A stretch of DNA of 64,000 nucleotides from Prevotella sp. UBA2756 (GCA_002353205.1 DEJE01000057.1:28077-92076); one strand, 5' to 3'. Counted from the stretch's first letter, positions 34,320 to 43,010 are shown. Numbers and translations are program-made. Notes: generated from the letters alone by a model not told the origin.

Positions 34320-34736
34320 CGGAAGCGGAGCAACCAAAACGAGACAGAGAACATGAGTGATTCAAAAGAACCAAGGACGAACAAGACCATCCCATCCCCA
34401 GAAGGGGAGCGTCAGCCGACAGGCTGAGAGGGTGGCAGGTAGAGGGGAACGAGAGCTGCTCCTTTGGGGCGGGAATGCGAATAACGGGACGAACTGCGGC
34501 CTCGCCTACGCGAACTCGAACAACGCCTTCTCGAACACGAATGCGAACTACGGCTCTCGCCTAACTTAACACAATCCTTCTGCCAGAACAGGCAGCGGAG
34601 TTCCCCGAGCCTTGGCCAAAGGCCAGAAAACATAAGCGGAAAGGCCTCTTCAAGAGAGGCAAGCGGTGCAAGTAGGAAACCAAAGCTCCGGGCAAATGAA
34701 ATAAGCAACAAGAAGAAAAGGAAATCCAAGGAACCA
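34320..34736 (+). ncRNA. DGR template RNA region with flanking hairpins
   Basis: 417 bp without a credible gene, between the variable gene and the reverse transcriptase. It holds the template repeat and short perfect hairpins on both sides: 34395-34408 (TCCCC/GGGGA), 34413-34426 (CAGCC/GGCTG), 34580-34595 (CTGCC/GGCAG), 34613-34625 (TGGCC/GGCCA) and 34644-34660 (GCCTCT/AGAGGC). In the model Bordetella phage DGR, structured RNA next to the template is needed for cDNA priming. The ends of this RNA are not known. Confidence 0.7.
34454..34568 (+). repeat. DGR template repeat (TR)
   Basis: 115 bp matching both variable repeats. Its mutable codons are mainly AAC and AAT, the standard DGR design giving wide amino acid choice without stop codons. 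The 3' end (34549-34568) is the IMH*, differing from both IMH copies at three adenines. A 70-codon frame covers it but ends at its TAA and is not thought to be translated. Confidence 0.95.
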
Positions 34737-36215
34737 ATGGGTCACAGGAAGGAACGGAACCTGCTCAAGAAGATGGGAGAGCGACGAGTGCTGGAACAGG
34801 CTGCGCACGACGCATACGCTGCGCTCGATGACAAGAGCGTCTGGTACGCCAAAGCCTTCAAGGAGCATGAGCAGGAATCCATAGACAAGGTACAGGCCAT
34901 GATACTGGCCAACAAGTACCCCGCTAAAGAATACAGGCCACGCAAGCACATGGCGGAGCACAAGGAACGCGAGATATTCCCGCTGCCCTTCGAGCCGTGG
35001 AGCATCCTCTTCCACGCAGCCAAAATAGTGCTGGAGCCAATAGCCGAGCGGGTGTTAATAACGGACAGCAGCGCAGGAAGACAAGGCAAGGGGCAGACCT
35101 TCGGAGCACTCCGCACCAAACGGATGCTTCGCAGACACAAGGAATGCACACACTTCGTCAAGAGCGACCTCCGCAAGTTCTATCCGAGCATCCCGCACGA
35201 CGTGGTGACAGAGGCACTGGAATGGGTCATAGACGACAAGGACTTCATCGGATTCATCAAGGCAACCATGCTGGACTATGAGTCAAACGTCGAAGACCTC
35301 CTGCAAGAAGAGAAGCAGCGGAAGATGCGGTACTGCCGATGGGCGAGCAAGGAACAGCCGACACGAGACTTCACCGGGAGCAAGAGGGGAGTAACCATCG
35401 GCAACCCCTGCAGCCAAATAATCGGCAACATCGTCCTCGCAAGGGTGCTCCACACCTTCAAGGAGAAGCACATGATAAAATGCCTGCACCAGCACTGCGA
35501 CGACAACCTCATGCTGGCCACCAGCCAAGAGGAAGGTGAGAGATACCTCACCCTTTGGGATGCAGCGATGAACGAGCTCGGACTCTGCGTGAAAGCCAGC
35601 AGCTTCGTGGCACCGATAAGAAACGTAACCCGATTTATTGACGGAAGAGCCATAGACTACCTCGGCTACACCTTCAGCCGATGCCGACGCGCCCCGGCAC
35701 AATGCCACATGAGGATGCGCAAGCGCAACAAGCAGAAGTTCGCAAGGGCGATGGCAAGGGTGAAGTCGAGAAAACGGAGAAGGGAACTCATGGCAGCCTA
35801 CTGGGGCATAGCCAAATGGGGGAACTGCCGGAACCTATGGCGAACCATAACGAAAGACAGAAAAATGAGTTTTGCATCACAGGGCTTCAAGCCCAGGAAC
35901 GTGACAAAGGACGGAAAGCGCGTCTTCAACCTACCGACGAAGCACGTCTACGACATCGTGAACATCCCCATCCGCGTCCTCGATTTCGAGGCAGGCATCA
36001 AGACGAAGCAAGGCGAAGACCGCTACGTCGTCACCATCGAAGAGACCCAGAGCGGGGAACAATGCAAGTTCATCACGAACTGCTACGAGATAAAAGACCA
36101 GCTGAATCAAGTGAGGGAGGCAGAGGCACACAGCAGGGATGCAGGCCTGCCCATCGACACAGTGATACGCCGACGCTCTCTGGGCGACGGCAAATGTTCC
36201 TACTACTTCGAGTAA
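34737..36215 (+). CDS. DGR reverse transcriptase (492 aa)
   Basis: It copies the template RNA into adenine-mutated cDNA. RT domain at ~100-330: HFVKSDLRKFYPSIP (motif A), GVTIGNPCSQIIGN (219-232, with the DGR-type GxxxSQ), and LHQHCDDNLML with the catalytic pair at 255-256. YxDD is HCDD here. Thumb region ~285-375 is very basic. An extra ~110-residue C-terminal domain (VYDIVNIPIRVLDFEAGIK to DGKCSYYFE) may bind nucleic acid or replace Avd, for which no gene is seen nearby. Confidence 0.93.
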   Translation: MGHRKERNLLKKMGERRVLEQAAHDAYAALDDKSVWYAKAFKEHEQESIDKVQAMILANKYPAKEYRPRKHMAEHKEREIFPLPFEPWSILFHAAKIVLEPIAERVLITDSSAGRQGKGQTFGALRTKRMLRRHKECTHFVKSDLRKFYPSIPHDVVTEALEWVIDDKDFIGFIKATMLDYESNVEDLLQEEKQRKMRYCRWASKEQPTRDFTGSKRGVTIGNPCSQIIGNIVLARVLHTFKEKHMIKCLHQHCDDNLMLATSQEEGERYLTLWDAAMNELGLCVKASSFVAPIRNVTRFIDGRAIDYLGYTFSRCRRAPAQCHMRMRKRNKQKFARAMARVKSRKRRRELMAAYWGIAKWGNCRNLWRTITKDRKMSFASQGFKPRNVTKDGKRVFNLPTKHVYDIVNIPIRVLDFEAGIKTKQGEDRYVVTIEETQSGEQCKFITNCYEIKDQLNQVREAEAHSRDAGLPIDTVIRRRSLGDGKCSYYFE

Positions 36216-36260
36216 ACAGACAGAGACGAAAGACAACCACCAAACAAAGGAGAACAAGCA

Positions 36261-36662
36261 ATGAAAGTACACCTGACGAACGTCGACCTGCCCATCAGCG
36301 GGGTACAGGTCATCAAGGAGGGAACGCGCCTCCGCATCTTCTTCGACTTCGTGGAAGAGCAGAACCCGGCCACCGAGCCGGAAGAAATCGAGCACGGCCC
36401 AGAGAACTTCTACGTCGCAGAGAACATCGACATAGAAGGAAACCAAGGCTACGGAGCCATTATCAGCGGCATCGTCAACGGACGCTACAGCAACGATGAC
36501 GTGCAGGCCATCATGGCCAACTATGAGCTGGCCAAGGACGAGACAAGCAGCATCACCCCGGAGAAGCGGGAGGAATACCTTGCTGACTACCAGACATGGC
36601 AGCAATGGAGGTCGCACGCCAAGGACGTGGCAAGGGAGGTCTTGAACGAGATAGGAGGGTAG
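36261..36662 (+). CDS. Hypothetical tail-region protein (133 aa)
   Basis: Beta-rich N-terminal half (MKVHLTNVDLPISGVQVIKE, LRIFFDFVEEQ), then a helical half (AIISGIVNGRYSNDDVQAIM, YQTWQQWRSHAKDVARE). Similar small proteins occur before tail fibre genes in Bacteroidales phages. It does not look like Avd, which is an all-helical, basic protein. Function unknown; perhaps fibre assembly. Confidence 0.6.
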   Translation: MKVHLTNVDLPISGVQVIKEGTRLRIFFDFVEEQNPATEPEEIEHGPENFYVAENIDIEGNQGYGAIISGIVNGRYSNDDVQAIMANYELAKDETSSITPEKREEYLADYQTWQQWRSHAKDVAREVLNEIGG

Positions 36663-36665
36663 CCC

Positions 36666-39600
36666 ATGGGTCAGCACTCAGCACAAGGCCACACTACCGT
36701 GACGCGCCAGAGGAACGGAACAGACGGCCTCGGCATAACGAAGGTGGAGGAGCAGTATGCGAGACATACTGCTCCCGATACCGCGCCGACGAGCGGCTGG
36801 CAGGATGCGCCGCCGCAACTCACAACCACATACAGATACCTCTGGAACCGGGAGCGGATGAAGTACAGCGACGGAACATACTCCAGCTGGACGACACCCG
36901 CCATGATTGGCTCGCTCAGCGAAGACGGAGTGAGCATAACAGGCGTGACGGAACACTACCTCATCACAGCCGTCCAGTACTCCGGCACGAACAAGCCGCC
37001 AAAGACCGACGGCTCGCACGGCACATGGACAACAGACCCCGGAGCGGCAAAGCCGACCGAAGCGAAGCCGTACCTATGGAACTACGAAACCATCCACCGA
37101 AGCAACAATATCTCGATCGAGACGCAACCAGCCCTCATCGGCATGTACAGCAGCGACGGCGACAGCCTCGAAGCCCAGTACGCCCCGAACAGCAGCCCAG
37201 CCGCAGCGGACATCCACGACACCTTCACCACAGGCGACAAGTACATGAGGACAAAGAAAACGAGCGAGACGCAGTGGAGCAGCTGGGTGAAGATTGTCGG
37301 CGAGAACGGAAAGGAAACCAACTACACCTTCAACATCAGCAAGAGCCTGACGAGCACCAACGCATCGACCCCTCCGGCCAACTGCTACCTCGCCACATGG
37401 GCAGACGCACCGCGAGCCACCACAAGCGACTACCCCTACCTTTGGGCGAAGGTCGAGAAGAAAAACGAGAACGGCACAACAACCTCAACATCATACATCC
37501 GACTCACAGGTGAACCCGGTGCGGCCGGAACAAGCATGCAGGTGCAGTACGCCCCGAACAGCAGCCCAGCCGCAGCGGACATCCACGACACCTTCACCAC
37601 AGGCGACAAGTACATGAGGACACGCAACAGCAACGAAACGAACTGGAGCAGCTGGCAACTCATCGTGGGAGAGGCAGGAACTAACGGCTCGTACATTGAC
37701 TACGCATTCGGAATAAGCAAGCAGCTCACCACGGCCAGCGTCAACACCGCACCCACCATCCTCGGAACATGGGCAGACGCGCCAAGGACAACCACCACGG
37801 CATACCCGTACCTTTGGTGCAGGATGATTCCCGTGAGCAGCAGCGGTACCAGAGGCACGGCAAAGTACATACGCATCACAGGTGAGAAGGGAGCCGACGG
37901 AACGAGCGTCACCATCAAAGGAACGGTAGACGAGTGGCGCGAAGACACGACAGGCTACGAAAAACTTGACGGAGAGGTCTGGGCAATCAACACGCCGCAC
38001 AGCATCTACTACTGGGATGAGTCGCAGGAGCAATTCATAACCAAGACACCCAGCGCAGGCGACGGATACATAGTCAACAACCGAACACAGGGAAGCAGCT
38101 ACATCTACGACGGCCACCTCCTCGTCTCTAACGGAACGAGCTGGATAGATGCTGGCAAAATCAAGGGCGACCCCGGCGAAAACGGAAGCCAAGTCTACTT
38201 CCACATCGCCTACGCAAACAAGGACAGCAACGGAAACATCATCGATTTCACCAACGACGACACCGCCAGCGCAGGAAGGGAATGGCAGGGAACCTACTCG
38301 GACTACGTGCAGGAAGACGCTGCCGCCGACAGCAGCCTCTGGCAATGGCACAGGATAAAGGGCAACGACAATTTCACCATCTACAAAGCCGCCTTTTCAC
38401 AACCCGCGAAGCCAACCCCGGCAAACTACATAGCTGGGGGCTGGACGAAGACCCCACCCACCCAGCCGGAGATAGGAATCAGCCATGGAGGGACATGGTC
38501 GCAGATTGCAGACGGTTCATACCAATCGCCAGAGACAGAAGGAGGCGGGTGCTACGAGGAACGCTTCGAGCTGCTCACCACCGCTGACAACCAAGTGCTG
38601 TCGATGGAGATAAGAGCCTCCAGCGAAGCGAACTACGACATCGGCTACATCGGCCAGCTCGACAGCACAGACCCATACAACAACCCGCTCGCAGAGGTCA
38701 GCGGCACTGAGAAGACTGCCATACAGGTCACCATCCCCACAGCAGGCCGACACTTCATCGTCGTGGCCTACGAGAAGGATGACTCAGCCGTAGCCAACGA
38801 GGACTGCGTCCGGGTGAAGATTGGCAAGAGACCGCTCTGGATGTGCACGGCAACGGCATTCGACAGCAACGGAAAACCGACTGCCTTCTCTACCCCGGTG
38901 CCAATCAGCGACCAAAAGGCAGAGGGCGACACCATCACCACCAAGCCGAACATCCTGCCACAAACCCGGTTCAGAAACTCACAGCGCATGGCAGTATGGG
39001 ATGTCACAGGGGGAGAGATACAGGAAGGACTGGGCAGCAACAAGTCCTACTACGGAAAGAAAACCACCAGCAGCGGAGTCTTTGAACTTCTCAGATGCAA
39101 GCTGTTCCAGCAAGGCGCAATAGCAAGAATCAAGAACGAGACATGGTACACCTTTTCGTTTTGGGCGAAAGGCAACGGAACCCTCAACACCTACATCTAC
39201 CCGTCGGCCATCGACACGGCACAAGCGTTCTACATCGACGGAGTGGCACAGACAAGCAGACCCACAGACGGATACCACCAATGGACGCTCGACAGCAGAT
39301 GGAAGCGGCACACCGTCACCTTCAAGACGAAAGCAGCCTACGCCACAAGCCAGAGATTCGCCGCCGACGAGTTCGTGCTCTTCCGGCTGGTGAACCAGAA
39401 CAACTTTGCCAGCATCCTCATGCCGAAGCTCGAGGAAGGGATGCAGGCCACAACCTACCAGATGAACGACGACGACATCGAGGGAGTGACAGGAAAGATG
39501 CTCTATCCCGGAGGTGTCTACGACAGCGGAACGAGGTACGTCAGCGACGAATACACCACACCATTCGTCAGCATTGCCGGAACCAAGGAATACTACTGGC

Positions 39601-40178
39601 TCAACGCCGACAGTAGCCAAGGTGAAGACCCGAGAACCAGCCCGAAGTGGAGAAAGGCGACCTACTTTCAAGTGGTTATCGCAGAGGCACTTGTCGCAGC
39701 ATTCGGAAAGATTGGTGCGGCGGTGTTTTGGCATAACTACATGATGAGCCAATACGGACAAGCGCATGGGTCGCAAAGCGACGAATACCAAAGGTTTGAT
39801 GAGCAGGACATCTACGACGAAAGCGGCGACTTTTTCTGCCCAAACATTCTGATGAATTTCTACACAGGATATGCACATTTTGCGCATGGAAACGTCCGCT
39901 TTAACGCAGACGGGAGTGGTCAAATAGGAGGATTCAAATGGGACAGCCAAGGTCGGATAGAAAGAATGGAGAGCACAAAAACGATTCAGACAGAAACCGT
40001 AAGCGTGCACAATTTGATAGGCGATGTAGGCCTTTTCAATTCATTGTCATTAGAAGTCAAATCGGCGACAGGGAATTATAACCAATTTGGATTTGCCAAA
40101 CTTGGAACAACCAGATACCCACTTAAATATAATAAGACAACAGGAGCTGTCATAGTTGACCTGGCAGACCCACAATAA
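36666..40178 (+). CDS. Large tail fibre protein (1170 aa)
   Basis: Repetitive beta-rich fibre. Repeats of the type 'YAPNSSPAAADIHDTFTTGD' plus a W-containing strand, and collagen-like turns such as GEPGAAGTS and GEKGADGTS, are spread over residues ~100-520. The centre has a jelly-roll-like region (~620-930; FELLRCKLFQQGAIARI, TFSFWAKG). The C-terminal ~180 residues, encoded by more AT-rich DNA, form the tip (GFAKLGTTRYPLKYN). Two 78-bp DNA segments are identical. Likely contacts host surface glycans (inference). Confidence 0.72.
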   Translation: MGQHSAQGHTTVTRQRNGTDGLGITKVEEQYARHTAPDTAPTSGWQDAPPQLTTTYRYLWNRERMKYSDGTYSSWTTPAMIGSLSEDGVSITGVTEHYLITAVQYSGTNKPPKTDGSHGTWTTDPGAAKPTEAKPYLWNYETIHRSNNISIETQPALIGMYSSDGDSLEAQYAPNSSPAAADIHDTFTTGDKYMRTKKTSETQWSSWVKIVGENGKETNYTFNISKSLTSTNASTPPANCYLATWADAPRATTSDYPYLWAKVEKKNENGTTTSTSYIRLTGEPGAAGTSMQVQYAPNSSPAAADIHDTFTTGDKYMRTRNSNETNWSSWQLIVGEAGTNGSYIDYAFGISKQLTTASVNTAPTILGTWADAPRTTTTAYPYLWCRMIPVSSSGTRGTAKYIRITGEKGADGTSVTIKGTVDEWREDTTGYEKLDGEVWAINTPHSIYYWDESQEQFITKTPSAGDGYIVNNRTQGSSYIYDGHLLVSNGTSWIDAGKIKGDPGENGSQVYFHIAYANKDSNGNIIDFTNDDTASAGREWQGTYSDYVQEDAAADSSLWQWHRIKGNDNFTIYKAAFSQPAKPTPANYIAGGWTKTPPTQPEIGISHGGTWSQIADGSYQSPETEGGGCYEERFELLTTADNQVLSMEIRASSEANYDIGYIGQLDSTDPYNNPLAEVSGTEKTAIQVTIPTAGRHFIVVAYEKDDSAVANEDCVRVKIGKRPLWMCTATAFDSNGKPTAFSTPVPISDQKAEGDTITTKPNILPQTRFRNSQRMAVWDVTGGEIQEGLGSNKSYYGKKTTSSGVFELLRCKLFQQGAIARIKNETWYTFSFWAKGNGTLNTYIYPSAIDTAQAFYIDGVAQTSRPTDGYHQWTLDSRWKRHTVTFKTKAAYATSQRFAADEFVLFRLVNQNNFASILMPKLEEGMQATTYQMNDDDIEGVTGKMLYPGGVYDSGTRYVSDEYTTPFVSIAGTKEYYWLNADSSQGEDPRTSPKWRKATYFQVVIAEALVAAFGKIGAAVFWHNYMMSQYGQAHGSQSDEYQRFDEQDIYDESGDFFCPNILMNFYTGYAHFAHGNVRFNADGSGQIGGFKWDSQGRIERMESTKTIQTETVSVHNLIGDVGLFNSLSLEVKSATGNYNQFGFAKLGTTRYPLKYNKTTGAVIVDLADPQ
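37176..37253 (+). repeat. 78-bp direct repeat, copy 1
   Basis: Identical over 78 bp to 37545-37622; encodes QYAPNSSPAAADIHDTFTTG and the next residues of the fibre shaft. Confidence 0.92.
37545..37622 (+). repeat. 78-bp direct repeat, copy 2
   Basis: Exact second copy of 37176-37253, 369 bp downstream and in the same reading frame. The start-to-start distance is 123 codons, so recombination between copies would remove exactly one shaft module and keep the frame. Confidence 0.92.
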
Positions 40179-40251
40179 ACGGCAGGCAGTGAGCGGCCAG
40201 CCGTTCAGTGAGCGAGAAGTGAGCGACCAAAACCAAAGGAGAAAAGACGAA

Positions 40252-40605
40252 ATGGAGATTTTGACAATTGTCGCCACGATTATCGGCGCACTCGGAGGAT
40301 GGGAGTGCATCCGCTACCTCATCAACCGAAAAACCAATCAGCGGAAGGAAGAGGCAGAGGCAGACGGTGCAGAGTTCGGAGTGCTGAGGGAAACCGTCGA
40401 GTTCCTACAGCAGCAGCTCAAAAGCATGGTCGAGCAGGACGCAGCGAAGGAGGCTCGGTTCATCGAGCAGACGAAGCGGCTCCGCGAGACACAAGACCGC
40501 GAGCACAAGCTGATGAACGAGAAGGCAGCTGTAGAGCTGGAACTGCAGAAGTTCAGATGCATCGTCAAGAACTGCCCCAACCGCAAACCGCAGAATGGCT
40601 ACTAA
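40252..40605 (+). CDS. Holin-like membrane protein (117 aa)
   Basis: The start at 40252 is preferred over 40156 because a hydrophobic helix (ILTIVATIIGALGGWECIRY) begins there. A long coiled coil follows (FLQQQLKSMVEQDAAKEA), then a short Cys-containing tail (RCIVKNCPNRKPQNGY). One membrane helix plus cytoplasmic or periplasmic coiled coil, next to the amidase and spanin, suggests a holin-type lysis protein. Confidence 0.62.
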   Translation: MEILTIVATIIGALGGWECIRYLINRKTNQRKEEAEADGAEFGVLRETVEFLQQQLKSMVEQDAAKEARFIEQTKRLRETQDREHKLMNEKAAVELELQKFRCIVKNCPNRKPQNGY

Positions 40606-40609
40606 CAAG

Positions 40610-40645
40610 GCAGGGGTGACGGACACCCGGAGCCGCCGCCCCTGC
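40610..40645 (+). terminator. Hairpin between holin-like and amidase genes
   Basis: GCAGGGG (40610-40616) pairs with CCCCTGC (40639-40645). There is no T-run after it, so it is more likely an mRNA processing or attenuation site inside the lysis operon than a full terminator. Confidence 0.5.
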
Positions 40646-40683
40646 TTCACACCAACTAACCACAAACAAAGGAGAACCAGAGA

Positions 40684-41277
40684 ATGAAGATTCTAATCGA
40701 CAACGGACACGGCAGTAACACCGCCGGGAAGCGAAGCCCGGACGGAAGGCTGCGGGAATACCTCTACGCAAGGGAGATAGCACAAGCCGTGGTGAACGAG
40801 CTGAAGCGAAAGGGCTACGATGCCGAGCTGCTCACGCCAGAGACAACCGACGTGACCCTCACCAACCGATGCCGACGAGCCAACGAGGCCACTCGCAAGG
40901 CAGGGGGTACCACGAAGTGCCTGCTGGTGAGCATCCACTGCAACGCTGCCGGAGCCGACGGCCAATGGCACAGCGCAAGGGGATGGAGCGCACACGTCAG
41001 TCTCAACGCCAGCAAGCGGAGCAAACGGCTGGCCTTCTACCTTGCCGACGCAGCAAGGGAACAAGGGATGCAGGTACGCAAGCCCATGCCCGGACAGGCA
41101 TACTGGCCGCAGAACCTCGCCATCTGCCGAGACACCAACTGCCCGGCGGTACTGACAGAAAACCTGTTCCAAGACAACAGGGAGGACGTGGACTTCTTGC
41201 TCAGCCCGGAGGGAAAGAGAGCCATAACCGCCCTACACGTCAACGGCATCATCAAATACATCGAAGAGGAGGAATGA
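40684..41277 (+). CDS. N-acetylmuramoyl-L-alanine amidase endolysin (197 aa)
   Basis: Amidase_3-type zinc amidase that cleaves the peptide from muramic acid. Motifs: DNGHG at residues 6-10 (first His ligand), REYLYAREIA (Glu ligand), SIHCNA (second His) and TENLFQDN (catalytic Glu). No signal peptide, so export depends on the holin. It overlaps the spanin gene start by 4 nt. Confidence 0.88.
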   Translation: MKILIDNGHGSNTAGKRSPDGRLREYLYAREIAQAVVNELKRKGYDAELLTPETTDVTLTNRCRRANEATRKAGGTTKCLLVSIHCNAAGADGQWHSARGWSAHVSLNASKRSKRLAFYLADAAREQGMQVRKPMPGQAYWPQNLAICRDTNCPAVLTENLFQDNREDVDFLLSPEGKRAITALHVNGIIKYIEEEE

Positions 41278-41822
41278 GCATGAAGAGAGCCAAGGCCATA
41301 GCAGCCACCACGCTCCTGCTCATCATCCTCATGCTGACAGGATGCCACACCACAAAGAAGGTGGTCACCGAAGCCACACAGCTGACAGAGACCCACCAGA
41401 CGAGCGACAGCCTCGCCACCGAGAGTACCACCACGACAACCATCAATGCGCGACCAACCGACGTGGAGGTCAGCGTGCCGGAGGCACACCTCGAGAGGGA
41501 AACCACCGACACCACAAGCACGCTCGAAACCGACATCTACATATCGACGGCCACCGTCAAAGACGGCAAGCTGCACCACACCCTCCAGACAAAGCCGGGA
41601 GCGAAGCTACAGGCGACAGTGACGGTGGCCGACACAACAACGGTGACAGAGACGAACACCACACAGAAGTCCAGCCGCGAAGATACCAGAGCCGAGCAGA
41701 AACAGAAAGAAACCACACGAACCAAGCAGCCTCCCGATTGGGCAGGAAGCATCATAGCAGCCATACTGATAGCCGCCTTTCTCTATTTCTTTTTACAGGC
41801 GGTCAGAAAGAGGGAAAGGTAG
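41274..41822 (+). CDS. Unimolecular spanin-like lipoprotein (182 aa)
   Basis: The N-terminus is a lipoprotein signal with lipobox LMLTGC (Cys ~24). A Thr-rich, probably beta-forming periplasmic stretch follows, and a C-terminal transmembrane helix (SIIAAILIAAFLYFFLQAV) with a basic end. A lipoprotein anchor in the outer membrane plus a C-terminal inner-membrane anchor is the layout of u-spanins that fuse the membranes at lysis. ATGA-coupled to the amidase; an alternative start is at 41280. Confidence 0.75.
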   Translation: MSMKRAKAIAATTLLLIILMLTGCHTTKKVVTEATQLTETHQTSDSLATESTTTTTINARPTDVEVSVPEAHLERETTDTTSTLETDIYISTATVKDGKLHHTLQTKPGAKLQATVTVADTTTVTETNTTQKSSREDTRAEQKQKETTRTKQPPDWAGSIIAAILIAAFLYFFLQAVRKRER

Positions 41823-41841
41823 CACCAGACCCCACCGACGA

Positions 41842-41877
41842 GCCAGCTATCCGAGAGGACAGCTGGCCGTTTTTTTT
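41842..41877 (+). terminator. Strong intrinsic terminator of the late operon
   Basis: GCCAGCT...TCC pairs with GGA...AGCTGGC (41842-41867) around a GAGA loop, with one opposed mismatch, followed by a run of eight T at 41870-41877. It closes the head-tail-lysis transcription unit. Confidence 0.92.
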
Positions 41878-41953
41878 GATAACTATTAATAACTAATGAG
41901 ACCCGAAAAAGGCCGTTTTTGTAACTCTTATTAACTGCCCTTTTTGGTGATAT

Positions 41954-42034
41954 TTCGGGAAAATTGATTACCTTTGCATAGAAGATAAGAAAAACGAACA
42001 CTAAACCCCAAGACCCGGAAGGGCACCAAAGAAC
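41954..42034 (+). promoter_or_regulatory. Promoter/leader P1 of the small-gene region
   Basis: TACCTTTG at 41969-41976 is a -7 match. The 38 bp at 41954-41991 and the later CCAAGACCCGGAAGGGCAC are identical to P2 at 44197. The start codon lies 59 nt past the -7 element. The shared leader contains a short CCC/GGG hairpin with a GGAA loop, suggesting common post-transcriptional control. Confidence 0.8.
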
Positions 42035-42451
<417 letters not shown>

Positions 42452-42463
42452 GAGAAGGAAACC

Positions 42464-42484
42464 GGGGAGGCCAACCACCTCCCC
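42464..42484 (+). terminator. GGGGAGG/CCTCCCC hairpin after the first P1 gene
   Basis: GGGGAGG (42464-42470) pairs with CCTCCCC (42478-42484). Nearly the same hairpin follows the first gene after P2 (44518-44537). No T-run; perhaps an attenuator or RNA-stabilising end. Confidence 0.6.
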
Positions 42485-42503
42485 ACCTAAAGAACCAGAG
42501 ACA

Positions 42504-42626
42504 ATGACACAGAACAGCAACAACACAGCAACATGCCCCACTTGCGGAGGCAACCACATCTACACCGACGGCCAGACATCCTTCTGCGAGGAATGCGGCG
42601 AAGTTTTCAACAGCAACAACAACTAA
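42504..42626 (+). CDS. Zinc-ribbon microprotein (40 aa)
   Basis: A very short gene with two CxxC pairs (CPTCGGNHIYTDGQ then CEECGEVF) in a compact zinc-ribbon arrangement. It lies in line with its neighbours with a 19-nt gap to the next start. Zinc ribbons this small in phages often bind host transcription or translation machinery; that role is inferred only. Confidence 0.65.
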   Translation: MTQNSNNTATCPTCGGNHIYTDGQTSFCEECGEVFNSNNN

Positions 42627-42645
42627 AGAATAGGAGAACAGAACA

Positions 42646-42990
42646 ATGAAGGAATACGTAAAGTACACCAGAGAGCAGATAGACAGCGACAGCGCACAGA
42701 ACATCGTCCTCGAACTTGCAGCCAGAGCAATGGCACACGGGAACCGCATCATCATCGAACAGGATGAGAAGCCCGGAGAGAAATACCTAATGGTAGACTT
42801 CATGCCGACAGACAACAGCAACCGGGAATACGAGTACGACGGCCTCCACGTTTGCCAAATCAGCAGCGTAGACAACACAGAAGAGGGCGAGTTCTTCTCA
42901 GAACACCGCAACTACATCGACGCAATCAACGAGGTCTGCCGCATACTCAGAGAGAACGAGTGGCACACCATCTACACCGAAAGTTACTAA
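42646..42990 (+). CDS. Hypothetical protein (114 aa)
   Basis: Preceded by AGGAGA. An N-terminal helix (YTRE QIDSDSAQNIVLELAAR) is followed by beta strands (NRIIIEQDEKPGEKYLMVDF) and a helix near the end. Acidic. No family is recognised. Confidence 0.6.
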   Translation: MKEYVKYTREQIDSDSAQNIVLELAARAMAHGNRIIIEQDEKPGEKYLMVDFMPTDNSNREYEYDGLHVCQISSVDNTEEGEFFSEHRNYIDAINEVCRILRENEWHTIYTESY

Positions 42991-43010
42991 CCACAAACAC
43001 CCAGAGAGAT

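Noticed and set aside
34357..34569. 70-codon frame over the template repeat as a protein gene
   Set aside because: It stops at the TAA in the IMH*, its front part is low-complexity and unrelated to any family, and the region behaves as a noncoding DGR template.
34737..36215. Group II intron or retron as the origin of the RT
   Set aside because: No intron maturase/X domain or catalytic RNA domains V-VI, and no msr-msd arrangement; the TR/VR adenine pattern and GxxxSQ motif identify a DGR.
36261..36662. Avd (accessory variability determinant) candidate
   Set aside because: The protein is acidic with a beta-rich N-terminal half, unlike the small, basic, all-helical Avd.
40188..40230. GTGAGCG occurring three times as an operator array
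   Set aside because: Short, irregularly spaced and partly within the end of the tail fibre gene/gap; not enough to call a site.
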